Assembly (NCBI GenBank): GCA_907164885.2
Contig: OU015490.1
Location: forward strand, 12,388,966-12,452,965
Length of the DNA: 64,000 nt
Source: Dolomedes plantarius
Lineage: Eukaryota; Arthropoda; Arachnida; Araneae; Dolomedidae
Direction: 5' to 3'
The position numbers and the translations under genes were made by a program. Shown one piece after another: positions 1 through 9,526 of the stretch. The notes under the pieces were generated by a model. It ran no database searches. It was not told where the DNA came from and saw only the letters and a list, made by a program, of their open reading frames with translations. How positions within the stretch are numbered: the first letter of the stretch is position 1; every line of letters starts with the position of its first letter.

Positions 1-1356
1 TTAAACTTTTAAGTGCATAGCTGAATCCTTTTAGGATATGCATTGTGCATTTACAATATGAAAAGCTTAACCTGTTTTTAATTAAGCTAAAAAGCAAATA
101 ATCTTACCGATGTAAATCTTATAAGCACATGAGTCAGCTCAGTACATGTCACGGATAAAAGAAACAACATGCGGGATTAAACTTTTGAATGCCAATTTAG
201 ATTAAAAATAATTGAAACTGTGCCGTAAACAAATTATATTCCGTAACTATTATATATGAAGGTTACAAAGAAATAAAATTCTATGCAGCAATTCTTGTAC
301 TTTATAGACAGATTAGAAATACCTTAAGTACTCATCATTTAAATATTCTGAGACTCGATTTTAGGTCTTAATTGTTTCCTTAAAAATTACCACAAATTAT
401 CTACGTCAAAAACAAATAATAAATATATTTGTTTCAAAAGGTCAATTCAAATCGCATTATAATATGTGATTTATCCTTTATTTTTTACTGCACCGAAACT
501 GAAAAATATTGGCATCATAATAGATTTATTTTTATCATATCAAAATGATATAGCAGAGTAAGCATTTTATCATACCAATTATCATATCAAAACAAGAAAC
601 TTGTAATACATAAAAATTGGGTTTTTTTTAAATTCAAAATTCCTTAAACTGCAAATTAAATGTATTTAAAGGCAATCTATAAAGCACTGTTATTTTGTTC
701 GGTTATTTAAAGTGATTTGTTAATCAGGGGAATTACTGATCCATTCTTTTTCAATTAGTTCAGAAGAGCAATGAAGAACAGTTGCAAATTACACGTTGCT
801 TTCATTTATACGTCATTTAATAAGATTTGCTGTATTTACGATTTTATTCCACCTAATTTTGCCTTCTGTCTAATAATACGCATTATGAGATCCGTTCATT
901 ATGTCATTAAATTACACTAACTTCATTTGCTCCAATTACATTCTAAGCAATTTTATTACTCTGCGTTAAAAACTGCGTTCTGAATAAATAGGGGATTTGT
1001 TTCCGCTTTAAACGAAAGCGAATATTTTTGTTTTGTGTAAGATGAAAGTGGTCAGAAATTTAAAGTTTCCTTGGAAATCAATCAGGATATTATACACCGG
1101 AGGTGGCCAAGATAGACAGTGTTAATAAACATTTGGGAAAGTCTACTCAGAAGAGCTAAACACAGAAAAAGTTATTGATGGTTAGAATGACATTTTAAGC
1201 ATTGTTATTGTGACAAGGATCGTACTGTGGATTATAATCAGTAAGTATGACGACAGTGATTACTCATGAGTTAACAATTCATTAATTTTTTTTAAACATC
1301 TCGACACAAATATATTTAAACCTAAGTATATTCAAATTGATATATACATATAAAAT
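1..1356. other. AT-rich non-coding interval
   Basis: I see no coding region longer than chance, no RNA gene and no recognisable repeat boundary here. The sequence is uniformly AT-rich with frequent homopolymer runs. Confidence 0.6.
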
Positions 1357-1372
1357 ATATAATTCACTTCAT

Positions 1373-1728
1373 AGGGTGCGGTAGCCCAGTTAGCAACAAC
1401 AGCGGGTCAGTGATCTGAACGCCCCTGGTTCGATGCTCGTCGATGCAATTCCACCGCCGTGTTCACTAATGGTGGCCGGGGCACGTAAAATAGGGCGTGG
1501 CTGCAATGTCCTCCAACTTCTTAAATTTACCTCTGGAGGTGTGGGGTCAAGTGTTCTGGTGTCGTCACTTGACCCGGTTCAAAATTACGGGACCGGTCAT
1601 TTAGCCAAGTCGGATTCCGACTCTTGTGGTGCTAATTCAAAACAGGAGCCGAACCTTCATCACTCATAGCCTTCGGGACCTGATATGATGTTGCTTTCGT
1701 TCAAGTGTCATAAGCAACAACAACAACA
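1373..1728 (+). repeat. tRNA-derived SINE with CAA-repeat tail
   Basis: The 5' part resembles a tRNA: a box A-like segment (TAGCCCAGTTAGC, from 1382) is followed at tRNA-like spacing by a box B match (GGTTCGATGC, 1427-1436), the internal RNA polymerase III promoter. The GC-richer body runs to a CAACAACAACAA tail ending at 1728. A perfect 16-bp target-site duplication (ATATAATTCACTTCAT) flanks it at 1357-1372 and 1729-1744, which fixes both ends and shows insertion by target-primed reverse transcription. Such elements have no coding capacity and depend on a LINE in trans. The short 78-residue open frame inside is incidental. Confidence 0.85.
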
Positions 1729-1859
1729 ATATAATTCACTTCATTTTATATAAAGCAAATACAGCATTCCCTCATTAAATTCATTTGACTTTCCTTCATT
1801 ACCTTCAAGTAATTCTAGCTTCTTAAGCCATTCTTAAATTGGCGAAAGAGCATTTTCAA

Positions 1860-3270
1860 CTGATAGGATAGAGGACACAGAGTCACTATACCTTGGTATT
1901 GGTTATCGGGTGACGCTTGGAATTCTACACGGCATGGATTACTGGGGTCTTAATTCTTAACGGCAGGGCTTCGGACTTGAGGCGGGCTGGACGATTATCT
2001 CTTTGGCGTAGACAAACACTGTTGATGCGGTGGGGCTCTGGATGGTGCGAGCTTTCGTAAAGTCGATGCTCCTTTCATTTGCTTCTTCCAGCGGTCAAAT
2101 GTATGTGCTGCTTTCAGCGGTCGAAATACTAATCTACATTCAGTGGTCGAAATAGTGCGCTACTTTCAGCGGTCAAAATACTAAGCTATTTTCAGCAGTC
2201 AAAATAATATAGGCCTTCTGTCGCAGTGTAGGCGACAGTTTTTGAAAGTTAAACAGGTGCAAAGATGGGCACAAAGAAAAGGAGAAGAAGATATGTTCCA
2301 AACAGCGGATAAATGATGTACAGATGCAGTTTACGATCTGCTTATGTCAGAAAGGGAGACGAGAATTGACGTGTGAAAGGGGAACGGTCGAAAATTGATG
2401 GCAAGGAGCGGCGGCCAGCTGCAGTTAATGATCTGGACAGGCAGAAATAGGAAACGAAGTGGTCCGAAATTTGATGTTAGTTAAGGATGAGTTAAGACAT
2501 TACGAGCTTCACTGCGTTAGGAGGTCGGTAGGGGGTCGGAATAGAAGCGTGTGAATGTATGGGCGTTAGAATTCTCCAGAAGGGTGCAACGACTGACGCC
2601 CCCTTCAATTTTGAGTGGAGGAGTTATTATTATAAAAAAAGAGTTGGAGCCAATAAAGGGTATCCATATGTACCCATTGGTCAGGAGGTGGCCACCAATG
2701 GAAAGCCTAGAATGAAGTGGGGGAGTTAAGTAAAAAGATAGATATGGCTGAGAAAAATCAGAGAGAGATATAGAGTTGAAAATCAGTGAAGCAGATTTAG
2801 TTTTGAATCCGCTGAGGAGAAGTCGGAGTCAAGAAAGGCGGAAAGGGCCGCAGATGACTAAAAAAAGATAGAGGTGTAAGCCCTCACGTACCAATGAATG
2901 TTATGCCTGCCGATTGAAGGATCACTTGAGCCGAAAGCCTTCCGCGCCGACCTAAACTAAATGCGCCCGCATAATGACCCCAGGAGCGAAGTCGATCTGA
3001 CGACCAGCCGATAGCTTAGCCCTAGAAGGAGATACCTGTCCAGGAGACCAGAACTCTCCCATGCCGCACCCCTTCGTCGAGCGAGCGCCCGCTACCAAGA
3101 GGTTGTAGCGTCCCGGAGCCCCGTATGCATAGATGATTGCCACCAGCCACCATCGCCCAGAGTGTAGAGTCCTTGTGCCACAGATGACCGCCGCAAGCCA
3201 CCTCTCGTCCCTCACGATTCTCCCGAGCCGTGCAAGTATCATGTACGGGATTTTGTTTATTTGGTGATCT
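1860..3270. other. GC-richer unclassified repeat-like block
   Basis: Base composition rises sharply over this interval compared with both flanks, and it carries purine-rich stretches and CpG-rich segments (notably 2930-3240). No frame encodes a protein I recognise. The minisatellite at 2098-2215 recurs at 3905-4002, so the block may be part of one larger repeated element interrupted by the AT-rich array at 3376-3775. Class unknown; an LTR-element remnant is one possibility. Confidence 0.4.
2098..2215. repeat. Minisatellite, ~28-30 bp unit, about four copies
   Basis: Four diverged units share the core CTnCnTTCAGCGGTCGAAAT (variants CAGTGGTC and CAGCAGTC) separated by ACTA or similar. Related units occur again at 3905-4002. 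Confidence 0.6.
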
Positions 3271-3375
3271 TGTGCCGATGCTCAGTTAGATTAAGAGGAT
3301 GATAGTAGCCGCGATTAATATTGCATGTTGTCCTAGATATATGTCACCGAATATTTGTGGCTGTGTATAATAATA

Positions 3376-3775
3376 GTTAGAATATGAAATTGAGTAGTAA
3401 AAGTATAAGTGATATGAGATATATATATATATGTATTGTATGAACATGATAAAGGAGTAATGATAGGAAGTCAATAATAAGTAATGTAAATGGTATATAT
3501 AGTGTGAATATGAAATTGAGTAGTAAAAGGATAAGTGATATGAGGTATACATATGTATTGTGTTAAAGCTTCGAATAATCAAATAATGAAATTGAGTAAT
3601 AAAAGTATAAGTGATATGAGGTATACATATGTATTGTGTTAAAGCTTCGAATAATCAAATAATGAAATTGAGTAATAAAAGTATAAGTGATATGAGGTAT
3701 ATATATGTATTGTATTAACATGATAAAATAGTAATGATAGGAAGTCAATAATGAATAATGTAAATTGTATAAATA
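3376..3775. repeat. Tandem repeat with 76-bp unit
   Basis: The phrase TGAAATTGAGTA recurs at 3385, 3511, 3587 and 3663. The last three are exactly 76 bp apart, and the copies at 3511 and 3587 are nearly identical, including AAGCTTCGAATAATCAAATAA. The outermost units share a longer flank (TAATGATAGGAAGTCAATAAT) that the central ones lack. Tyr-rich minus-strand open frames across it are artefacts of the repeat. Confidence 0.8.
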
Positions 3776-3904
3776 GTGTATTGATAATTAAAAAATTGAT
3801 TTGTGATCATACACATGAGTAATCACTAATCCTTTGTGTCAAACATTGTACTAACCACAATTAAATAGTTTAAATTAAATTAAATTACCACCACATCTTC
3901 CATA

Positions 3905-4002
3905 TCATCTATGCTACTTTCAGGGGTCAAAATACTATGCTACATTCATACGATGCACAGTTCTATCTACTATGCTACTTTAAGCGGTCGAAATAATATG
4001 GG
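3905..4002. repeat. Second copy of the CAGCGGTC-type minisatellite
   Basis: Units CTACTTTCAGGGGTCAAAAT and CTACTTTAAGCGGTCGAAAT match those at 2098-2215, with a diverged unit between them. Confidence 0.6.
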
Positions 4003-4093
4003 TTTTCCATCTATAATTCTCTTCGTATCCCTCTATCTCTTTATGTCTCGTCTTCACCTCTCTTAAAAATCATTCTTCCAGTTCATTAATTCC

Positions 4094-4322
4094 TGGGGCT
4101 ATGGTGGCCTTGTGGTACAGCGCGCTGGTTTTCGGTTCTGAGGGTGCTTGGATTGAGTCCTTGCGAAGCGCCACTAAAATGCCTGCGTTTGTGTCGTCCC
4201 TTCAAAGGGGGCAATGCTGGTCAGCCTATATGGCACCCCCATAATAAAATGGCCAGCAAAACTGTGGTGAATTATAGGTGAATGTCTTTGCGACAAGTGT
4301 CTCCACATTGAAAAAAAAGCAC
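4094..4322 (+). repeat. tRNA-derived SINE, second family
   Basis: It starts TGGGGCTATGGTGGCCTTG, has a degenerate box B-like GATTGAGTCC, and ends in a short A-rich tail (4311-4318). Target duplications TTCATTAATTCC at 4082-4093 and 4323-4334 define both ends. The body differs from the SINE at 1373, so this is a separate family. It inserted inside GC-richer sequence that resumes at 4335. Confidence 0.7.
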
Positions 4323-4334
4323 TTCATTAATTCC

Positions 4335-4697
4335 ACCCCTTGGGGATCTTATTGGTAGATTCATCTAATGCTTGGTCCTCCCTCAGCCCTATCATTGGCT
4401 TGGGGGTATATCTTTAAGTTTGACTCTGCCCAATCCTCTTTTAGGGGCGTACTTCATATTTCTGTCTTCATCTTGCTTTCACACGCTACCCAATTCCCAC
4501 ACTCAACGTCCCCGACTTCATTAATTTCTGAATCTTTGAGCTCTTGAACGTGTGCTTGACTTCCTCTTCCAGGAAATCTCACTCTCTTCTCGTTAGTGCT
4601 AAAATATATTTGTCCCCGATTTGCGGTTTAACCATTTCGTATCTCAGCTATTGTTGACACGCCTTTATCCGCATTAACAACGGCCTTTCTATTATAT
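4335..4697. other. GC-richer non-coding interval
   Basis: This continues the moderately GC-rich sequence interrupted by the SINE at 4094. It is pyrimidine-rich, with no recognisable reading frame. It may belong to the same unclassified element as 1860-3270. Confidence 0.35.
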
Positions 4698-5094
4698 TGT
4701 CACGTAGACGGATCGAGGGATTAACACAGAGAGCACAATTTAGATAAACGAGACTTTTATTCACAGTAAGCGTGTTAACATGCACCCAGCTGGAACCTAA
4801 CTGACTTCCCATCAACTTGAGGGAAGCCTTTTTATACACTAAAGGACGTTCTAGAATTATTTAAATTAAGAGAATTAACATATTTGGTACTTTCCCGAAG
4901 CTTCGAGAAAGGGAACATAAATTAACTAAAAAGAGCAGGAAATGCTTTCGACAGTCCGTCTCGAGGTTCGAACACACGACCTTATGAATTGGAGCCCAGT
5001 GCTTTAGCCGTTCGGTCATGCCGTTGCTCGAGAGCGATTGTAAATATGACAATATTTACGAGGTGTTCTCTTGTTACAAAATGGGTTTTTAACA
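4698..5094 (-). mobile_element. LTR of a retrotransposon (3' LTR, truncated element)
   Basis: Read on the minus strand the segment starts TGTTAAAAACCC and ends GTGACA, the TG...CA pattern of LTRs. Just upstream on that strand (5095-5112) is a purine run of the form AAGAAGGGGACGGGGAG, the expected polypurine tract before a 3' LTR. Inside are a TATA-like GTATAAAAAGG (complement of 4826-4836) and an AATAAA signal (complement near 4753-4760). No matching 5' LTR, gag or pol is present, and the sequence above 5112 is plain AT-rich DNA, so only the 3' end survives. No clear target duplication is visible. Gypsy-type is likely but unproven. Confidence 0.65.
4955..5030 (-). repeat. tRNA-like segment inside the LTR
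   Basis: On the minus strand a box A-like TGACCGAACGGCTAAAG (complement of 5002-5018) and a box B GTGTTCGAACC (complement of 4965-4975) lie at tRNA spacing. It could be a short SINE inserted in the LTR or a pol III promoter captured by the LTR. The ends do not fold into a convincing acceptor stem by eye, so it is not called a tRNA gene. Confidence 0.5.
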
Positions 5095-5112
5095 CTCCCC
5101 GTCCCCTTCTTT

Positions 5113-6284
5113 AAATATAAAATGACAATACTCCGTGACATTTATTTATATCGTTTTTATTAAATATATTATTCTCAAATTGTTAGAATAATTAATATTT
5201 CTAAATTTTTAAATAGTTGTAATCGTTAATAATTATATTTCTTTTAAAACAGTTTTGCTATATTACCCAAATCTAGTATACATTGATTTATTGTAGTTAA
5301 TTTGAGTAAAATGTTGGTTACAATTCTAAACATTGGCATATACCTTGAACGGAAAGTAACTTAATGTATTTCTGCAAATACATTGTCAATAAATCAAAAA
5401 ATGACGAATCTAGGTGATTAAAAATTTAATTATAGGTGTGAAATCTATTTGAAAAAAATGTATACAAAAATTATTTGCATAAGCTATCTAGTGTCTATAA
5501 ACAAACAACCTTAATACTATGTCAGTACACAGTTTATCACCTTTCCATCCAGAGCGTTAGCTTGCATCACATTGATAACTACCCTGAGGAGAAAATAAAA
5601 TGATACCTTGCACATATGTCTTGACATATCTAACGTTCTGCTGAAGAATTATGGTTAAATTTCACTTCTCCAATGGACATGACACCAATCAACAAACCCA
5701 AAGTTGAAGACAGCAAAAGATATGCGTGGTTGGAATCTGCTTTTGACATAAAATCATCTAATTGGCAGACCGAAAGGGCAAGTTATAGTATTTTTGTTTT
5801 GTTTCTTTTTCTATTTAAATGAAATTTTATTCAGTCATTAAGCATCAGAGTACAAAGTTATTGTTTTATCCATTATGAAGTTTCAGCATAATTTGCCCTA
5901 AAAATATAAATACTAGTTTCAATGACTCTAACCGTTGACCAATCGGAGAGAAGATAATTTTAACTCAAGGGCAGAACTTGAGCCAGCCATATATTATGCC
6001 ACTCAATGATATCAGCAGCACGTTCTTTACTGTACGGCAATTTTACTCTCCCCTCGAATAACAACTAATTATAAAATGCAAATATAGGAAAATTACCATT
6101 TGATGCAATTATTGTATTGCGATATGGCAGCAGAATTAATTTAAAATATTCATTCTTAAAAAATGCGCATTAATTATATTACTATTTTTAGCTTACAATT
6201 ACTTATGCTGAATATAGAACTATGGTTTAATGATTGATCTTTTGTGTGTTTTAGTTGTACTATATATATATATATATAATTCAA
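5113..6284. other. AT-rich non-coding interval
   Basis: Nothing recognisable: no repeat ends, no coding frame above chance, only AT-rich sequence with a short (TA)n at 6261-6277. Confidence 0.55.
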
Positions 6285-6488
6285 GATTCTAAACGAGACT
6301 TGAAGGCTATCACAGCAAATAAATGCATACGTCCAGAATTCCTACTAAAAAATGTACTTTTTTTACATTTAAAGTTCATCCTTGAACAATGGCTTGTATA
6401 TAAAAATTTAGATATAGCCTTATATTTTATTGCAATATTATATTGAAATTATTTTTCTTCGTATTGGAAATATGTGATCTAAAATAGG

Positions 6489-6542
<54 letters not shown>

Positions 6543-6747
6543 CCTATTTTGGATCACATATTTCCAATACGAAGAAAAATATTTTCAATATAATATTGCA
6601 ATAAAATATAAGGGTATATCTAAATTTTTATGTACAAGCCATTGTTCAAGGATGAACTTTAAATGTTAAAAAACTACATTTTTTTAATAGGAATTCTGGA
6701 CGTAGGCATTTATTTGCTGTGATAGCCTTCAAATTTCGTTTAGAATC
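6285..6747. repeat. Large palindrome: ~207-bp arms around an (AT)n core
   Basis: The left arm (6285-6491) and right arm (6541-6747) are near-perfect inverted copies. GATTCTAAACGAGACTTGAA at 6285 pairs with TTCAAATTTCGTTTAGAATC ending at 6747, and GTGATCTAAAATAGGAAAT pairs with ATTTCCTATTTTGGATCAC at the centre. The spacer is about 50 bp of pure AT. The few mismatches and one-base indels indicate limited divergence between arms. A short open frame in the left arm has no recognisable product. Confidence 0.85.
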
Positions 6748-6919
6748 AACGCATTATAATAAACGCAAATTTTAATTTTAATTACTGAGATCAGATATTT
6801 AATCAGGTATGTTAAATTAGTTCATAGCCATATAATTTTAACTTTTTTCTTTTTATATATCATTCGTATGAAAAGGGTTTAAAAGGTTCATGTATTCATT
6901 TTAGGGAATGCGAAATATA

Positions 6920-8138
6920 CACTCAAGAGCCAAAACATTATGACCACCCCTACATTTTGCAATGAAGTCGCCTGGATGACGTGGAAGGCACGTGATCAGG
7001 TGGAAGTGGTATTTAACTGCTGCTGGAGAGTCTGAAGAATCATTCTTTCACTTACTTCTGTGTGTGATGGGAAAGGCTGCTGATCTAAGTGACTTTGATA
7101 GAGGGCAGATTGTAATGGCTCGAAGGCTCGGAACAAGTATTTCTGAAACTGCACGACTCGTGGGTTGTTCGCGACCTACAGTTGTTAGTACTTATGCAAA
7201 GTGGATGAATGACGGTGAAACCAGCAGTAGACGACATGGTGTTGGACGTCCACACGCTATCAAAGAAAAAGGTCGTCGGATACTGTCTCGCATGGTGAAA
7301 CAAAACCGGAGCTAGACAATGGCTCAGCTGACAGCCCAATACAATGCAGGGCCAAGTAGAATAGTATCGCAGCACACTGTTCAGCGGACACTGTTGGATA
7401 TGGGGCTACGCAGCAAACGTCCCACTCGTATGCCTTTAATGACCAAGCGTCATCGCCAACTGCGCCTGCGCTGGGCCCTGGAACATCGCGACTGGTCCAT
7501 GGATCAGTGGGAGAGAGTTGCCTGGTCAGATGAATCACGGTTTGTCATTCATCACGCCGATGGCCGTGTCAGGATACGCCGTCTTCCAGGCGAACTGTTG
7601 CTCCCTCAATGTACAGTAGTTCATACACAGGCCGGTGGTGGCGGTATTATGCTTTGGGGGACGTTCTCTTGGGCGTCTCTCGGACCCGTGGTTGTGGTAG
7701 AGCACACCATAAATGCTACAGGGTATCTGATCATCATTGCGGACCAGTTGCACCCTTACATGGCCTCTGTTTTTCCAACTGGAAATGGAATGTTCCAACA
7801 GGACAACGCCCCGTGTCTCAAGGCTGAAATTGTGTTGGAGTGGTTCCAGGAACATGATGCTGAATTCCAGTTAATGTCCTGGCCGCCTAACTCACCGGAT
7901 CTCAATCCGATAGAACACATTTGGGATGTTATGGGACGGCAGCTCAGAGTTCAAAGACCACCAATTCGCAATATCTCTGATTTGCGTGACCGTTGCTTAA
8001 ACATCTGTTACAATCTGTCTCCGGCCATCTACCAAGGACTTGTGGCATCCATGCCAAGGCAGGTTGAAACTGTGTTGCGTGCCAAAGGTGGGCCAGCTCG
8101 TTATTGACAGGTGGTCATAATGTTTTGGCTCTTGAGTG
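6920..8138 (+). mobile_element. Tc1/mariner-type DNA transposon, near-complete
   Basis: A 1219-bp element inserted at TA (6918-6919 and 8139-8140). The terminal inverted repeats start CACTCAAGAGCC and match perfectly over 29 bp at each end (6920-6948 and 8110-8138). The single transposase frame lies on the plus strand. Perfect termini and a largely open frame mark it as younger than the Tc1-like fossils at 8435-9524 and 23233-24389. Confidence 0.95.
7067..8107 (+). pseudogene. Tc1-like transposase with one in-frame stop
   Basis: DDE transposase for cut-and-paste excision and reintegration at TA, acting in the nucleus. The start chosen is [15 protein letters not shown]; an upstream in-frame Met at 6992 only adds 25 unlikely residues. 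The N-terminal third has helix-turn-helix character ([15 protein letters not shown], then a GRP-like linker). The catalytic triad reads D155 (WSDESRF), D246 (QQDNAPC) and E283 (SPDLNPIEHIW), with 36 residues between the second D and E: DD36E by hand count, against 34 in classical Tc1. A TAG at 7313-7315 (residue 83) interrupts an otherwise open 346-codon frame. A CAG-to-TAG change is the simplest explanation. The usual His after NAP(C) is Leu here. The product is probably non-functional unless the stop is read through. Confidence 0.92.
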
Positions 8139-8434
8139 TATATTACCATAAAAATAACAATAATAATGGTTAATTGACAGTGGGAAATTGTATTTAGAGA
8201 ATTCTATGGCAAAATAACCGTACTCAAGAGATAAGAAAATAACGCTGACCACAAAATATTAAAAAAGGTATAAAATTAGGTGGATGCAATAACTTTTCAT
8301 ATACTTAATCTATGCTTTTCTAGAGTGACAGAGAAAAAGCTTCAAACTTTTTCTGCAGATTTGTCAAAAGATTGAAAATTGTATTCCTATTTCACTGTTT
8401 CAAATTTATGTATACAGATAGCAAAATAATTATA

Positions 8435-9524
8435 CTCTGAAGTGCCAAAAGTCACGGGATACTTACTTATTATGTTGTGGGATTTCCTATTGCCCTGCAA
8501 AGTTTAGTAACTTAACGTGGCATCGATTCAAGTCGGCGGAAGTATTGCTGAGAGATACTGATCCTTGCAATCTCGACAGGCACCCATAGTTGGCCTATAT
8601 TTGTAGGGGATGTGTAATGTGCCTGAATGGAGCTTTTCTACATAACCAATAAATTCTCGAATGGGTTCACGTCTGGCAAATGTGGTGGTAATACCAGATT
8701 GTCCAGATTGTTCGTCGAATCCATTTTGGATAATTTGCGCGTTATAACATGCTTCATTGTCGTCCTGGAAATTCTCATCGCTGTTGGAATATATAAAGTC
8801 GATGAACGGTTGCAAATGGCCACAAAACTACCCAACATAGCTATTTCTTGTTAATGACATTTTTACGATATCAAAGGGATTAAACCCATGCCATATCAAG
8901 GTACACCCCACCATTGTGGACATACCAGCTAATTACAAAGTGTCTTGCTGACAACATTTATCTATAGTCTTATGGAGTCTACGCCACACTTGGACCCTAC
9001 CATTAGATCATAACAGCAGGTATCAAGACTCACTAGACTAGGTAAGTTTTTTCCAGTCTTCCAATGCCCACGTGAGTTCGATGTTGTGCTTTTTCCTTTC
9101 AAAGGGGTCTACTGGTTACATATCCCTAAAACGATAAATTTCGCTTATTGATTTGATTTAGGTACCTACTGTATTTAATGTGGATGCCATTTCAACCAAT
9201 CTTATCTGTGGGATCTGACAATTCTGGACAGACGCCATTGGTCCCGTTCATCAAGCCCCTTTGGTAGACCACCGTTCTGTTTCTGTTGGATGGTAACGCC
9301 TTCCATGACGTATTCTCAGGACATGCGTGACTCTGTGGATCGATGAATGTTGAATGTCGGAAAATTTCGGGAAGTGAGACCCAATACGCGTGGCTCCAAT
9401 TATCATCCCGTGTTCAAAATCTGATAATTTAAGTCAACTTGCCATAATCACAATAAAGGCTGTTTAACAACACCCATGAGATTTTAACTCACAATTGATA
9501 ACTCATGACTTTTAGACTTCAGTG
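8435..9524 (-). mobile_element. Degraded Tc1-like element
   Basis: Diverged terminal inverted repeats (CTCTGAAGTGCCAAAAGTCA at 8435; complement of TGACTTTTAGACTTCAGTG ending 9524) are flanked by TA at 8433-8434 and 9525-9526. On the minus strand, scattered pieces of a Tc1-type transposase remain in different frames. These include FQDDNEACYNAQIIQN and LPPHLPDVNPFENL (the regions around the second D and the E) between about 8830 and 8640. Several frameshifts separate them, so no product is possible. It lies 296 bp from the younger Tc1 element but has unrelated termini. Confidence 0.8.
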
Positions 9525-9526
9525 TA

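Noticed and set aside
3286..3748. Minus-strand Tyr/Ser-rich open frames of 98 and 61 residues
   Set aside because: They follow the 76-bp tandem repeat unit and repeat with it; no start context or family resemblance.
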